NCBI GenBank assembly: GCA_963836355.1
Contig: CAWIJO010000004.1
Location: 124,001 to 188,000, forward strand
Source of the DNA: Palsa-506 sp963836355
Lineage (GTDB): Bacteria > Actinomycetota > Actinomycetes > Streptosporangiales > Streptosporangiaceae
Direction: 5' to 3'
DNA: 64,000 nt
Every line of letters begins with the position of its first letter. Positions within the stretch are counted from its first letter, which is position 1. Positions 7,819 to 17,000 of this stretch are shown piece after piece. The position numbers and the translations under genes are program-made. The notes below the pieces were generated by a model. It did no database searches and was not told the origin of the DNA. It saw only the letters and a program-made list of their open reading frames with translations.

Positions 7819-8178
7819 TTACGCCCCTTCGGGCAGGGACAGGCCGAGGGCAACCATGAGCTCAGGCGCCGCCGCCACAATCCTCGGCCCGCCGACCTGC
7901 GGTGCGATCGCGCGCAGCACGCCCAGAATCTCCCCCGGCGTGGCGCCAGCGTCCAGCGCGTTGGCTACCTGCCAGAGGTACGAGGCAGGCGGGGCGTCGA
8001 GTGCGATGAGCGCGGCGATCTTGACGAGGGCAAAGCTGCGCGGATCCAGGCCGCTCCGCTCCTGCATCTCCGCGCGCATCTCAAGGCCCTCTAGCAGAAT
8101 CTCTGGGTCGCCCAGGGCCAGCCCGGCCAGCGCATCCCTCGTAGCGACGTCGACATCAGCCTTGGCTGGCATGCCCAT
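7819..8178 (-). CDS. carboxymuconolactone decarboxylase-family (AhpD-like) protein
   Basis: This is a 119-residue all-helical protein resembling the carboxymuconolactone decarboxylase family: Ser-Phe-Ala-Leu-Val-Lys-Ile-Ala-Ala-Leu-Ile-Ala-Leu-Asp-Ala-Pro-Pro-Ala-Ser-Tyr, then Ala-Leu-Asp-Ala-Gly-Ala-Thr-Pro-Gly-Glu-Ile-Leu-Gly-Val-Leu. The Cys-x-x-Cys redox pair of AhpD-type peroxidase partners is absent, so alkylhydroperoxidase activity is unlikely; it may be a decarboxylase-like or structural homologue. GAGAGGA precedes the start. The 5' end overlaps the 3' end of the RDD gene by 23 bp, suggesting co-transcription. Confidence 0.78.
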   Translation of the reverse strand: MGMPAKADVDVATRDALAGLALGDPEILLEGLEMRAEMQERSGLDPRSFALVKIAALIALDAPPASYLWQVANALDAGATPGEILGVLRAIAPQVGGPRIVAAAPELMVALGLSLPEGA

Positions 8179-8950
8179 GATCAGAATCCTCTCGTTCTCG
8201 GTTCCGGAAAGCGGATCGCCGAAGTACTCGGCCCGCTTCGCCCAGGATCGCCCCCCGCGGCCGCCGGTGCCTCACCCGCAGCGGATGGTCGCCACGCCCA
8301 CGGCCACGGGCCGGGTGCCTCCGCTGCTGGATCCGAGCCGCACCAGGCATGACCAGCCGGGCCTCAGCCGGTGTCGTCGCGGGACAGCGCCGGCGCGGTC
8401 GCCGGCGCCGCGCCGCCGCCGCGGCGCCGGCCGGGCCCGGCCCGGCCTCGCGGGCGAGGAACCGCAGTCGGGCAGCGCGCGCGTCCCAGGCATAGACGAC
8501 CGCGGTCCCTGCGATGAGGTCATGCAAGGCGCGGCGCTCCCGCTGGACCAGGATGCCGAGGAAGCCGAGGCCGAAGAAGAGGAAGCTGAGCGGGAACGCA
8601 AGGGCGCGCACCGCGCCCCGCCACGGGTCCGCGATCGCGCCATCTGCCCGCACGACGCGCACCCCGAGCACCGCCATGCCGAAGGTCTTGCCGCTCGCTG
8701 CCCACGAGTAACCGAAGTAAAAGAATTCCCACCCGGCGAAAATGATCGCGACGACTATGTTGGACCGATTCCAGCTGACCGAATTGCCGGTCACGACCTG
8801 CACGGCGAAAGAGGTGGCCGCGAGCCCGAGCGCGAACAGCCCGGAGCTGACCGCGGCGTCGATAACGAACGCCAGGAACCGGGATACCGAGCCGGCGTAG
8901 TGCCCTTGCGAGGTAACCCAGCCGACGGCCCGCTGGGCAGGGGCACTCAC
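8156..8950 (-). CDS. RDD-family membrane protein
   Basis: This is a 264-residue protein. Residues about 20-150 form an RDD domain: Ser-Arg-Phe-Leu-Ala-Phe-Val-Ile-Asp-Ala-Ala, Gly-Lys-Thr-Phe-Gly-Met-Ala-Val-Leu-Gly-Val-Arg-Val-Val, and Gln-Arg-Glu-Arg-Arg-Ala-Leu-His-Asp-Leu-Ile-Ala-Gly-Thr. There are about three membrane helices. RDD proteins are thought to act in transport, but substrates are rarely known. The last 90 residues or so are Arg/Ala rich and unlike the family, so the tail may be read in a shifted frame. The GTG start at 8950 overlaps the stop of the upstream nonapeptide-repeat gene (GTGA), indicating translational coupling; in several actinomycetes I recall the two parts being one protein. 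Confidence 0.8.
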   Translation of the reverse strand: MSAPAQRAVGWVTSQGHYAGSVSRFLAFVIDAAVSSGLFALGLAATSFAVQVVTGNSVSWNRSNIVVAIIFAGWEFFYFGYSWAASGKTFGMAVLGVRVVRADGAIADPWRGAVRALAFPLSFLFFGLGFLGILVQRERRALHDLIAGTAVVYAWDARAARLRFLAREAGPGPAGAAAAARRRRPRRRCPATTPAEARLVMPGAARIQQRRHPARGRGRGDHPLRVRHRRPRGAILGEAGRVLRRSAFRNREREDSDHGHASQG

Positions 8951-9636
8951 GAGTCGGTCCCCGCATCAAGCAGCATGACTGGCGCCTTCGGCCAGGGACG
9001 CTTACGCCGGAGGAGGCGGCCTACCCAGCGGTCGATGAACTGATCCAGCCCGACAGCCTGGCTGCGCGCGGCATCAAGCGCCTCGCTCGCCATCCCGCCG
9101 GATGATGCCGCGATGATAGCGCCGAGATCGGTCTGCCTGACCAGCTCGTCCATGTCGATCCGATTAGCAAGATCGTTTATGTCGACGCGGCCGAGCAGCG
9201 AATCCACATCGACGCGCTGCAAGATGTCGTTGATACCGGCCCGCTCGATCAGTGCCGTCACCTGCACCCTGGCGAGCAGCGCATCTACGTCCACCCGGCC
9301 GAGCAGGGCATCCACGTCTACCCGGGCGAGCAGCGCATCCACGTCCACCTGGCCGAGCAGGGCATCCACGTCTACCCGGGCGAGCAGCGCATTCACGTCG
9401 ACCTGTTCGAGCACAGCATTGACGCCGGCCCGCTGCACCAGCTCGCTGATGTCAACCTGATCGGCTACCGCGTTCAGGTCAACCTGATCGACGACGGCAT
9501 TCAGGTCGACCCGCCGGATGAGCGCGTTCACGTCAAGTGCCTGAACCACGAGGTGGACGACGCGCTCCGCGACCCGCTGGGCGAGCGACTCCACCGGGTC
9601 GGTCATGCGCCTACGCAGCTGGTCGAGCGGATCCAC
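8947..9636 (-). CDS. nonapeptide-repeat protein coupled to RDD protein
   Basis: This is a 229-residue protein. Residues about 35-165 are tandem repeats of nine residues with consensus Val-Asp-Val-Asp-Ala-Leu-Leu-x-Arg, a two-faced amphipathic pattern with acidic residues and hydrophobics at fixed positions. The most similar copies are near-identical at DNA level as 27-bp units (about 9,255-9,410). The C-terminal part (Ala-Ser-Glu-Ala-Leu-Asp-Ala-Ala-Arg-Ser-Gln-Ala-Val-Gly-Leu-Asp-Gln) is the conserved linker that precedes RDD domains in actinomycete repeat-RDD proteins. Its stop overlaps the RDD start by four bases. The GTG start at 9636 follows GGGTAGG; an internal ATG at 9606 is an alternative. 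Confidence 0.7.
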   Translation of the reverse strand: MDPLDQLRRRMTDPVESLAQRVAERVVHLVVQALDVNALIRRVDLNAVVDQVDLNAVADQVDISELVQRAGVNAVLEQVDVNALLARVDVDALLGQVDVDALLARVDVDALLGRVDVDALLARVQVTALIERAGINDILQRVDVDSLLGRVDINDLANRIDMDELVRQTDLGAIIAASSGGMASEALDAARSQAVGLDQFIDRWVGRLLRRKRPWPKAPVMLLDAGTDS

Positions 9637-9669
9637 CTACCCAGTATGGCCGCCAATGGAACCGGGGGA

Positions 9670-9686
9670 TCATCCTCCAAGGGTGA
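9670..9686. promoter_or_regulatory. TCATCC-N5-GGGTGA palindrome, site 8
   Basis: TCATCC, a TCCAA spacer and GGGTGA, one mismatch from the consensus. It lies 34 bp upstream of the start of the nonapeptide-repeat/RDD transcription unit on the minus strand. Confidence 0.4.
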
Positions 9687-9800
9687 GGCAGGACCGCCGG
9701 CGGCCCGGCTGCCGCTGGCGGGCACTTTGCCGCGGCGCGGGTTATCGGCCAGCGATGAGCCGGTAGCTGGCCGTGTCCTCGCCGGATCGGGCCGCCGACG

Positions 9801-11162
9801 TCACGGCTGGCTTGCCGTCTCCGGCGTCGCGGGCGGGCGGCCGATCAGTTCGATCAGCCCGAGGATGACCAGCAGCAGCACGGCGAGCCCGATGACGACG
9901 CCGGCCGTGGGCCGGCCCCAGAACACGAACAACAGGGCGATGATCGCCACGGCTGAGATGCGCAGCCCGGTGCGGTGCGCATAGGTCCACCTGCCCACGG
10001 GCCCGGTAGATACCCCGGCGTGCTCGCCGCTACGCCGGACCCACGCCAGTCCCGACCCAAACGCCGCCCGGGTCCGGACCGCAGTCACCGACGGCCCGGT
10101 GAGGAACGCGCCGGCGGCCACGACCAGGCCGAGCACCAGGATGGCGCGCAGCCCGGTTTTGATGAACCGGACGAACGTGTCGAACATGGCGGCTGCGGCG
10201 TCGCTGGGCAGCGTGCTTTCCGGGACGTGGTTCAGGTAGATGCCGCGGAAGATCAGCAGCATGGCGCCGAGCACGAGCATGGAAGCGGCCAGGCCGAGCC
10301 CGGCCCCGATCAGCGTCCGCCGGTGGCCGCGAGCGACGTATACCCCGAGGCCGAGCAGCAGCAGCGACAATAGTGGCAGCACGATCTTGAGGTCGTTGAT
10401 CAGCCGGTAGCCGGTCTGCGCCTTGACTAGATCCTTGGACTGGAAGAGCACGAACGAAGGGTGGATCGGCGGCAGGTTGTTGACTAGCGTGAACCCGCGC
10501 TTGACCAGGTCCTGCTTGACGATATTGATGAACGGGCCCAGGTCGAGGGTGACCTGCCCGTTGCTGGTGCTGATCGCGCCGCCGCCCTGACCCGACAGCA
10601 CATTCACCACCTGCTGATGGGCGACGGTGTTGACCTGGATCCAGGCATTGGCGAACTGCGGGCTTGTCACGACCTTGTGCACCGTGCTGTGGATGAACCC
10701 GGCGACCGCGCTGGAGATCTGCGGGGCAAAAGTCTTGAGCAGCGCGCCGACCCGCGGCAGTCCCTTGTTCGCGAGCAAGTCGGCGGCCTGGTTAGTCACG
10801 CCGGTCACGTTGAGGCGGCTGGTGAGCTGAACCGTGATCTTGTCCGTCAGCGCATTCTGGATTGCCGGGTCGTGCACCAGCGGCTCGATGTTGGCGATAT
10901 AGCGGCTGGTATCGGAGACCTGGTTGGCACTCCAGACGGCCAGCACGGACACCGGGGCAAGCACGCAGCCGAGCACGATCAGGATCACCGCGACCGGGGC
11001 CCGCCAGCCGCCCCGTCGCCGCCGAACCTGGCTAGGCTGGCTAGCCTGCTTGCTGCGCAACTCTTCCACCTCGGCGCGGAGGCGATCGATCTCAGCTTGT
11101 TCTTCCCGGCTGGGTTTTGCGCCTCCAGCTTCAGGCCCGGGCTCGCTGCCGGTGTCAGACAA
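9801..11162 (-). CDS. conserved actinobacterial membrane protein with N-terminal coiled coil
   Basis: I do not recognise a named family. The 453-residue product starts with an acidic Pro/Gly leader and a short coiled coil (Ile-Asp-Arg-Leu-Arg-Ala-Glu-Val-Glu-Glu-Leu-Arg), then a membrane helix at about residues 55-77. A large domain of about 180 residues, probably outside the membrane, contains Asn-Ile-Glu-Pro-Leu-Val-x-Asp-Pro-Ala-Ile-Gln. Four or five further membrane segments fill the C-terminal half. I recall similar uncharacterised integral membrane proteins in Streptomyces and relatives. The start is a TTG. A perfect regulatory palindrome lies about 100 bp upstream, at 11,266-11,282, in a divergent promoter region. 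Confidence 0.65.
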   Translation of the reverse strand: MSDTGSEPGPEAGGAKPSREEQAEIDRLRAEVEELRSKQASQPSQVRRRRGGWRAPVAVILIVLGCVLAPVSVLAVWSANQVSDTSRYIANIEPLVHDPAIQNALTDKITVQLTSRLNVTGVTNQAADLLANKGLPRVGALLKTFAPQISSAVAGFIHSTVHKVVTSPQFANAWIQVNTVAHQQVVNVLSGQGGGAISTSNGQVTLDLGPFINIVKQDLVKRGFTLVNNLPPIHPSFVLFQSKDLVKAQTGYRLINDLKIVLPLLSLLLLGLGVYVARGHRRTLIGAGLGLAASMLVLGAMLLIFRGIYLNHVPESTLPSDAAAAMFDTFVRFIKTGLRAILVLGLVVAAGAFLTGPSVTAVRTRAAFGSGLAWVRRSGEHAGVSTGPVGRWTYAHRTGLRISAVAIIALLFVFWGRPTAGVVIGLAVLLLVILGLIELIGRPPATPETASQP

Positions 11163-11265
11163 GGTTCACCGCCGACCTCCGCGCCTGCGGCCGCCGGTTC
11201 GCCGGCCATCTCGCTGGCTTCGTCTTCGCATCAGCTCACACTCGCCGAGCCGCGCTGGGCGTACC

Positions 11266-11282
11266 TCACCCGGCTGGGGTGA
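11266..11282. promoter_or_regulatory. TCACCC-N5-GGGTGA palindrome, site 6 (perfect)
   Basis: TCACCC, a GGCTG spacer and GGGTGA, perfect in both arms. It sits between divergent genes: about 105 bp upstream of the membrane protein starting at 11162 (minus) and about 120 bp upstream of the DUF6458 gene (plus). Confidence 0.6.
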
Positions 11283-11403
11283 ATCATTGTGCGCTGCCGG
11301 TTACCCAGAATTGGGGCCGTGCCAAGCCAGTTGTCCGGCCTAGCCGGGCGGTCGGCCAGCAGCCGCCCGGCGCGGTGGCCTGACGCAAGTGGAGGTCACT
11401 GTC

Positions 11404-11628
11404 ATGAGCATCGGTGGGAGCATCGCGCTGATTATCATCGGCGCGATTCTGCGTTTCGCAATCACCTGGAAGCCCCAGTATGTCAACCTCGACGCGATTG
11501 GCGTGATCTTGATGATCGGCGGCGCGGCCGGGCTTGCGGTGTCGATCGTGCTCTTGGTCATGCGGCGGCGCGCACGTGCTGCCACCGAGGTCTATGAACA
11601 GCGGCGCTATGTTGAGCCGCCATCGTGA
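11404..11628 (+). CDS. DUF6458-family small membrane protein
   Basis: This is a 74-residue protein with two membrane helices. It begins Met-Ser-Ile-Gly-Gly-Ser-Ile-Ala-Leu-Ile-Ile-Ile-Gly-Ala-Ile-Leu-Arg-Phe-Ala, followed by Leu-Asp-Ala-Ile-Gly-Val-Ile-Leu-Met-Ile-Gly-Gly. This is the pattern of the DUF6458 family of short actinobacterial membrane proteins. The C-terminus is basic, then Pro/Ser ending. GGAGG lies about 10 bp before the ATG at 11404; an upstream in-frame ATG at 11389 lacks a site. Function unknown. Confidence 0.75.
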   Translation: MSIGGSIALIIIGAILRFAITWKPQYVNLDAIGVILMIGGAAGLAVSIVLLVMRRRARAATEVYEQRRYVEPPS

Positions 11629-11751
11629 CGGTGGGCGCCAAGCCAGGCCAGCCAGCCGGCGGGCTGCCCGCCGGTGCGCTCGCCATTGCGGCGATACCGG
11701 CCGTAAGCTCGCCGTCGCGGAGCTGACTGCATCTCGGCTCGCGGCGCCCGG

Positions 11752-11768
11752 TCACCTGCCCGGGATGA
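11752..11768. promoter_or_regulatory. TCACCT-N5-GGATGA palindrome, site 9
   Basis: TCACCT, a GCCCG spacer and GGATGACG. It has one mismatch per arm relative to TCACCC/GGGTGA and lies about 115 bp upstream of the GH15 start. Confidence 0.35.
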
Positions 11769-11883
11769 CGACATCGCGGCACGGGTCGGCCCAGACTGCC
11801 TGCATGGCAGATGAAGCCAGCTATCCGAGGGCGTGCATCGGGTGCTCCGCGGAGATGGCCGCTGCTGCCCAGGAGGCTTGCGG

Positions 11884-13869
11884 ATGTCCCGACCGATTGA
11901 GGATTACGCGCTTATCGGCGATCTTCATTCGGCGGCGCTGGTAAGCCGCGACGGATCGGTCGACTGGCTCTGCCTGCCGCGGTTCGACTCAGCGGCCTGC
12001 TTCGCGGCGCTGCTCGGCGACGACAGGCACGGGCACTGGCGGATCTCGCCGGCCGACGGGAACTACCGGGTGCGGCGCCGCTACCGGCCGGACACCCTGG
12101 TGCTGGAGACCGAGTTCGTAACGGACTCCGGGACTGTGCGCGTGATCGACTGCATGCCGCCCCGCGATCAGGGCATCGACCGCATCCCGTTGCGGGATCA
12201 ACGTATCGGCGGCAGGTCGCCCTGCGATCAGGATCCGCTGCTGGTCCGGCTGATCGAGGGCATTGGCGGCACCGTTGACCTGCGGATGACCCTGGCGGCG
12301 AGGTTCGAGTACGGATCGGCCCGGCCCAGGTTCCGGCAGCACGACGAGGCACTCGGCATGGTGGCCGGCCCGGACGCGCTCTGGCTGTTCGCCCCGCTGC
12401 ACATTCGCCGCAGCCAGGGCGTCGCGGCCGCGGAGCTGACCGTCAGCCAGGGCGACAAGGTGCCGCTTGCCCTGGTCTGGCGGAACTCCCGCGCGGCACC
12501 GCCAGGCCCGCCGCTAGTCCCGGCACTGATTGACCGGACGCAGCGCTGGTGGCGAGACTGGGTAGCCGAGCTGGCCTGTGACGGCGAGTGGCGGGAGCCC
12601 GTGATCCGCTCCATGATCACGGTCAAGGCCCTGACCTACGCGCCTACCAGCGGGGTGATCGCGGCGCCGACCACGTCGCTGCCGCAGGACGCATCTGGCG
12701 GCCGGAACTGGGACTACCGGTACTGCTGGCTGCGGGATGCCGCGGCCACGCTGCGCACCCTGCTCCGGGCCGGAGCGCCCGCCGAGGCGGCGGGCCTGCT
12801 CAGCTGGATCCTGCACGCGGTCGCCGGACCGCCGTCTCAGGTGCAGGGGTGTTACGGGGTGGCCGGGGAACGCCTGCTGCCGGAAATTGAACTCGGCTGG
12901 CTGCCCGGTCACGACGGCGCTCAGCCAGTCCGGATCGGGACGGCCGGGCCGGCCGGGACCGCCGGGCCGGAGCTTTCCGCCTTCGGTGAGGTGCAGACCG
13001 CGCGGCTGGCGGCCAGGATGGCCGGGCTGGCCGGATCGCGGGATCCCTGGGAATCCCACGACCTGCTAGCCCTGCTCGAATCGCGCTGGCGCGAGCCGGA
13101 CGCGGGGATCTGGGCGGTGCGCGGGCCACCTCGCCAGTTCGTGCATTCCAAGGTCATGACCTGGGCGTCGGCGAACGCGGTCATCCAGATGATCGAGCGG
13201 TTCGGTGACCCGGGCCCGGCTGGCCGGTGGCGCAGGCTGCGCGCGGAGATCAGGGCCGAAGTGCTCGACCGTGGTTACGACACTGACGCGCAGGCATTCG
13301 TCCAGGCATATGAGAGACCAGGTACAGACGTGAGCATGCTCCGCCTTGCCCAGCTTGGCTTCCTGCCGCCCGGCGACGAGCGGCTACGGAGCACGGTCAC
13401 CTTTGCCGCCCGTGAATTGGACCGAAGCGGCGTGCTGCTGCGGTACGTACCGGATCCCCAGGACAGCCTGGACGGGCTATCGCCGGGGAGCGGCTGCTAC
13501 CTGCCCGGCACGTTCTGGCTGGCCCAGTGCCTTGCGCTGATGGGGCGCGGCCCGGATGCGCGCCGGGTGTTCAGCCGGCTGCTTGACCTGCGCAACGACG
13601 TGGGCCTGCTGTCTGAGGATTACGACCCGCTGGGCGGGCGGCTGGCCGGCAACTATCCGCTGACGGCCAGCCACGTTGCCCTCGCCGAGACCGCCGCCGC
13701 ACTTGACTCGATGACCGGGCCCGACTCGCTGACCAGGCCCGCTTACCGGTTAGCCGATCAGGCGGGCGCGCGCTGCTCGCCGGTAATCAGCGCCCAGATG
13801 ATGGACAAGTCGAGGGCAATCACGATCAGCGACCAGACCGGGCAGCCACCGTGTTACCGGCGCGGCTAA
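11884..13869 (+). CDS. glycoside hydrolase family 15 protein (glucoamylase/trehalase-like)
   Basis: This is a 661-residue protein. The N-terminal beta-rich domain opens with Ile-Glu-Asp-Tyr-Ala-Leu-Ile-Gly-Asp-Leu-His-Ser-Ala-Ala-Leu-Val-Ser-Arg-Asp-Gly-Ser-Val-Asp-Trp, a hallmark of bacterial GH15 proteins. The (alpha/alpha)6 barrel carries Asn-Trp-Asp-Tyr-Arg-Tyr-Cys-Trp-Leu-Arg-Asp-Ala, then Glu-Leu-Gly-Trp-Leu-Pro-Gly-His-Asp-Gly and Phe-Gly-Glu-Val. The last block is Gly-Asn-Tyr-Pro-Leu-Thr-Ala-Ser-His-Val-Ala-Leu. Family members cleave alpha-glucosidic bonds in glucans or trehalose; in actinomycetes many are trehalases. The last 50 residues are unlike the family. AGGAGG eight bases before the ATG at 11884 sets the start. 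No signal peptide is seen. Confidence 0.88.
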   Translation: MSRPIEDYALIGDLHSAALVSRDGSVDWLCLPRFDSAACFAALLGDDRHGHWRISPADGNYRVRRRYRPDTLVLETEFVTDSGTVRVIDCMPPRDQGIDRIPLRDQRIGGRSPCDQDPLLVRLIEGIGGTVDLRMTLAARFEYGSARPRFRQHDEALGMVAGPDALWLFAPLHIRRSQGVAAAELTVSQGDKVPLALVWRNSRAAPPGPPLVPALIDRTQRWWRDWVAELACDGEWREPVIRSMITVKALTYAPTSGVIAAPTTSLPQDASGGRNWDYRYCWLRDAAATLRTLLRAGAPAEAAGLLSWILHAVAGPPSQVQGCYGVAGERLLPEIELGWLPGHDGAQPVRIGTAGPAGTAGPELSAFGEVQTARLAARMAGLAGSRDPWESHDLLALLESRWREPDAGIWAVRGPPRQFVHSKVMTWASANAVIQMIERFGDPGPAGRWRRLRAEIRAEVLDRGYDTDAQAFVQAYERPGTDVSMLRLAQLGFLPPGDERLRSTVTFAARELDRSGVLLRYVPDPQDSLDGLSPGSGCYLPGTFWLAQCLALMGRGPDARRVFSRLLDLRNDVGLLSEDYDPLGGRLAGNYPLTASHVALAETAAALDSMTGPDSLTRPAYRLADQAGARCSPVISAQMMDKSRAITISDQTGQPPCYRRG

Positions 13870-13960
13870 CCGCTGGCCATGGCCGGATCAGGCGATTTAG
13901 CTCGCGGTTGGCCTCCGCCGGGCCGGGGTAATGAGGAATGAGGTGTTCTGAGCTGCATGT

Positions 13961-13976
13961 TCACCCAGCCGGGTGA
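13961..13976. promoter_or_regulatory. TCACCC-N4-GGGTGA palindrome, site 7
   Basis: TCACCC, an AGCC spacer and GGGTGA. Both arms are perfect but the spacer is four bases rather than five. It lies 53 bp upstream of the LuxR/MalT-type regulator start. Confidence 0.4.
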
Positions 13977-14029
13977 AGGGATCGGGGGATCCGTCGGCGA
14001 CAAGGACGGGCGCCTTTCGGGGGAACGCA

Positions 14030-17000
14030 ATGACGAGCGCGACGAAGGATGCGGCGACGCACCGGGCCAGGGCGGTGACCCGGGGACAGCCCAGGTTCCT
14101 CGAGGACAAGCTGCAGATACCGCGGCTGAGCCTCGCGGTGCTGCGCCGCCGCCGGGTGACCGACCTGATCGAGCAGGCGGCAGCTCACCGGGTGACGTTG
14201 GTCTCCGGCCCGGTCGGCGCGGGCAAGACGGTGGCCTGCGCGTCCTGGGCAGCGGCGCCGCCCGCCGCCCGCCGGGTCGCCTGGCTGACCGTGGATCCGC
14301 AGGACGCCGATCCGGCCAGGTTCTGGGCTTACATCCGGGCGGCGCTTGCCCGGGCCGGCCCGCTGCCCGCCGACGCCATCCGCTCGCTAGAGGACGTCAC
14401 GCCGGCCGATTTCCCGCTGCGCCTGGTGGAATCGGCGCAGCTGTTCACCCAGCCAGTGGTGCTCGTGCTTGACGACATTCACGAGATTGCCGGGGGGGCC
14501 GTGCTGGCCGGCCTCGACCTGCTGATCAGGCATGCCCCGCCGTCAGTCCGGCTAGTGCTGTCCGGCCGCCGGCCGCCGCAGCTGCAGCTCGCCAGGCTGC
14601 GGGTAGCCGGCGACCTGGCCGACGTCACCGCGGCGGAACTGGCCTGCACCGCCGACGAGGCAGCCGCCTATTTCGCGATGCTCGGCATCGACATCGGCGC
14701 CGCCGGGCGCGACGAGCTGCTCAGGCGCACCGAGGGCTGGATGGCTGGCCTGCGGCTCGCCGCCATGCGGGCCGGCGGCTGTCCCGCCAAAACCAGCATC
14801 GCCGACCTGGCCGGGAACGAGCCCATGGTCACCGACTACCTCAGGGACGAGGTGCTCGGCAGGCAGCCGCCGGAAACCCGGCTCTTCCTGCTCCGCACGA
14901 GCGTCGCCGAGTTCGTGTCCGGCGACCTTGCCGACGCGCTGACCGGCGAGCCGGGCGGCGCCCGGACCCTCGACCGGCTCAGCCGGGACAACAGCCTCGT
15001 CCAGGCCCCAGGTCGCGGCCGCACGGCGTACCGCTACCACCCGCTGCTCCGCGAGGTGCTGACCGCCGACCTGCACCGGGAGATCCCGCACGAGATCCCC
15101 GTCCTGCTCCGCCGGGCGGCGCGCTGGCACGCGGCCAGCGGCCGGGCGATCGACGCGGTGCGCTACTCCGCCGAGGCGCGGGACTGGGATTATGCCGCAC
15201 ACGTGCTGACCGAGTCGGGAACTGAGATTCTTGATTTTTAACGGGCCGGCCGTGCTGGATGCCGTCCTTGCGCTGCTGCCCGCGGACCGGGCTGCCGACG
15301 ACGTCGCGGTGGCCGGCGCCCTGGCGGCGGCCAGGCTGTGGAGCGGCGATCCGGGCGGGGCGGCCGCGCACCTGAAGAACGCGCAGCGCGGGCTGGCCCG
15401 CTGCGCGCCTGCCGTGCGCCGGGTCGCGGAGCCGGGCCTGACCGCGCTCGGCTTGATGGGGCCGGCCGGCCCGCCGGGTCCCGGCCCGGGCCAGCTGGCC
15501 CGGGCGACGGCACTGGCCGAGCGGCAGCAGCAGACCGCCGCGACGCCGGCCGAGCACCGGGCCATCGGGCTGCTCTGGTTCGCCGTCGGGACGGCGCGGC
15601 TGCGCCGGTGGGAGATTCCCGCCGCCCGGCTGGCGCTCGGCCACGCAGAATGCCAGCTCGCGGCCGGTGCACCGGCCGGGCTGGCCGCCCGGGCTGGCGG
15701 CTGGCGCGCGCTGGCGGATGCCTGGCAAGGCGAAGCGGTGCCGGGCCAGGCCGTCAGTGATGCGTCCGTGGCCGCGACCGGCAGGACCGGCGCTGCCGCC
15801 ACCGGCAGTGGTTTGCCCGGGTGCTCGCCCGGGACTACGAGGACTACCGGGACCGGCGTGGCTGCGGCTGGCGTGACCGGACCTGGGACTGCCCGGTCTG
15901 GGCCGGCCGGGCCTGGCAAGGCAGGACCTGGGCCGGCCGGGTCTGGGCCGGCCGGGTCTGGGTCTGCCGGGTCTGGGTCTGCCGGGTCTGGGTCTGCCGG
16001 GTCTGGGTCTGCCGGGTCTGGGTCTGCCGGGTCTGGGTCTGCCGGGTCTGGGTCTGCCGGGTCTGGGCCGGCCGGGGTCGGCGTGGCTGCGGATGTGACT
16101 GGGCCTGGGTCTGCCGGGTCTGGGCCAGCGGGGACCAGCGTGGCTACGGCTGGGATGGCTGGATCTGGGCTGGCCGGGACTGGCCCGGTCGGGAGTGACC
16201 TGGCCGGTCGCCAGGCGGCTGCCGGGACCGCGGCCGCCGCCTGGCTGCCGGCCCTGGCCGCCGCGCAGTTGAGTCTGGTCAGGGACGATCTTGCCGGGGC
16301 AGCCAGGTCACTGGACGAGGTCGATCACGCCACCGTGGCGCAACTGCCTGGCGAACCGCTGGTGCCCAACCTGGCAGACCTGATCCGGGCGCGGATCCGG
16401 CTGGCCGACGGCGACACCGCGGGCGCCCGTAGCCTGCTGGTCAGGATCGCTGACCGGCAGCCGTCGCCCGATCTGGCGCTGGACCGGCAGCTTGCCATCC
16501 TGACGGCCGAGATCGCTCTACGGTCTGGAGACGCCGGCGCCGCCAGGATGATCCTCGGCCCGGTCGACCGCGGCGCCTGCCCCGGCTGTGACGGGGACTG
16601 CGTTATCCAAGGCAGGCTGCTGCTGGCCGAATGTGATTTCGGCGGCGCCATCGAGATGGTGGCCGGCTGCCAGGATGGCCCGACCGGCGCCGGGACGCTG
16701 CTGGAGAAGATCGCCGGATTGCTCGTCGCAGTGGTCGCACACAGGAGGCTCGGCCAGCCCGACCGTGCGGCCGAGTTGCTTGAGCAGGCGCTGGCGCTGG
16801 CCGAGCCCGGCACCGCGCTGCGGCCGTTCCTCGACGCCGGGCCGCCGGTCCGGTCCGCGATCACCGTGCTGGTCCCACCGACCAGCGGCAGCGCGCGGTT
16901 CGCCGCCGCCGTTCTTGAGCACTTCGACACCCAGCTGCCCCGGATCCGGGGGGCCGGCGAGCAGGTCGATGCCACGCTGAGCAGCAGCGAGCTTGCGGTA

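Noticed and set aside
7819..8178. AhpD alkylhydroperoxidase
   Set aside because: The Cys-x-x-Cys redox pair needed for AhpD activity is missing; only the carboxymuconolactone decarboxylase-type fold is supported.
8272..8288. Additional copy of the TCACCC-N5-GGGTGA palindrome
   Set aside because: The right arm (GGATGG) has two mismatches and the site is inside the RDD reading frame; too weak to count, though it lies about 95 bp upstream of the decarboxylase-like gene.
15231..15241. Programmed ribosomal frameshift in the MalT-type regulator
   Set aside because: A +1 shift would be needed, and neither a typical +1 slippery stop context nor a clear downstream stimulator is visible; an indel in the T run is simpler.
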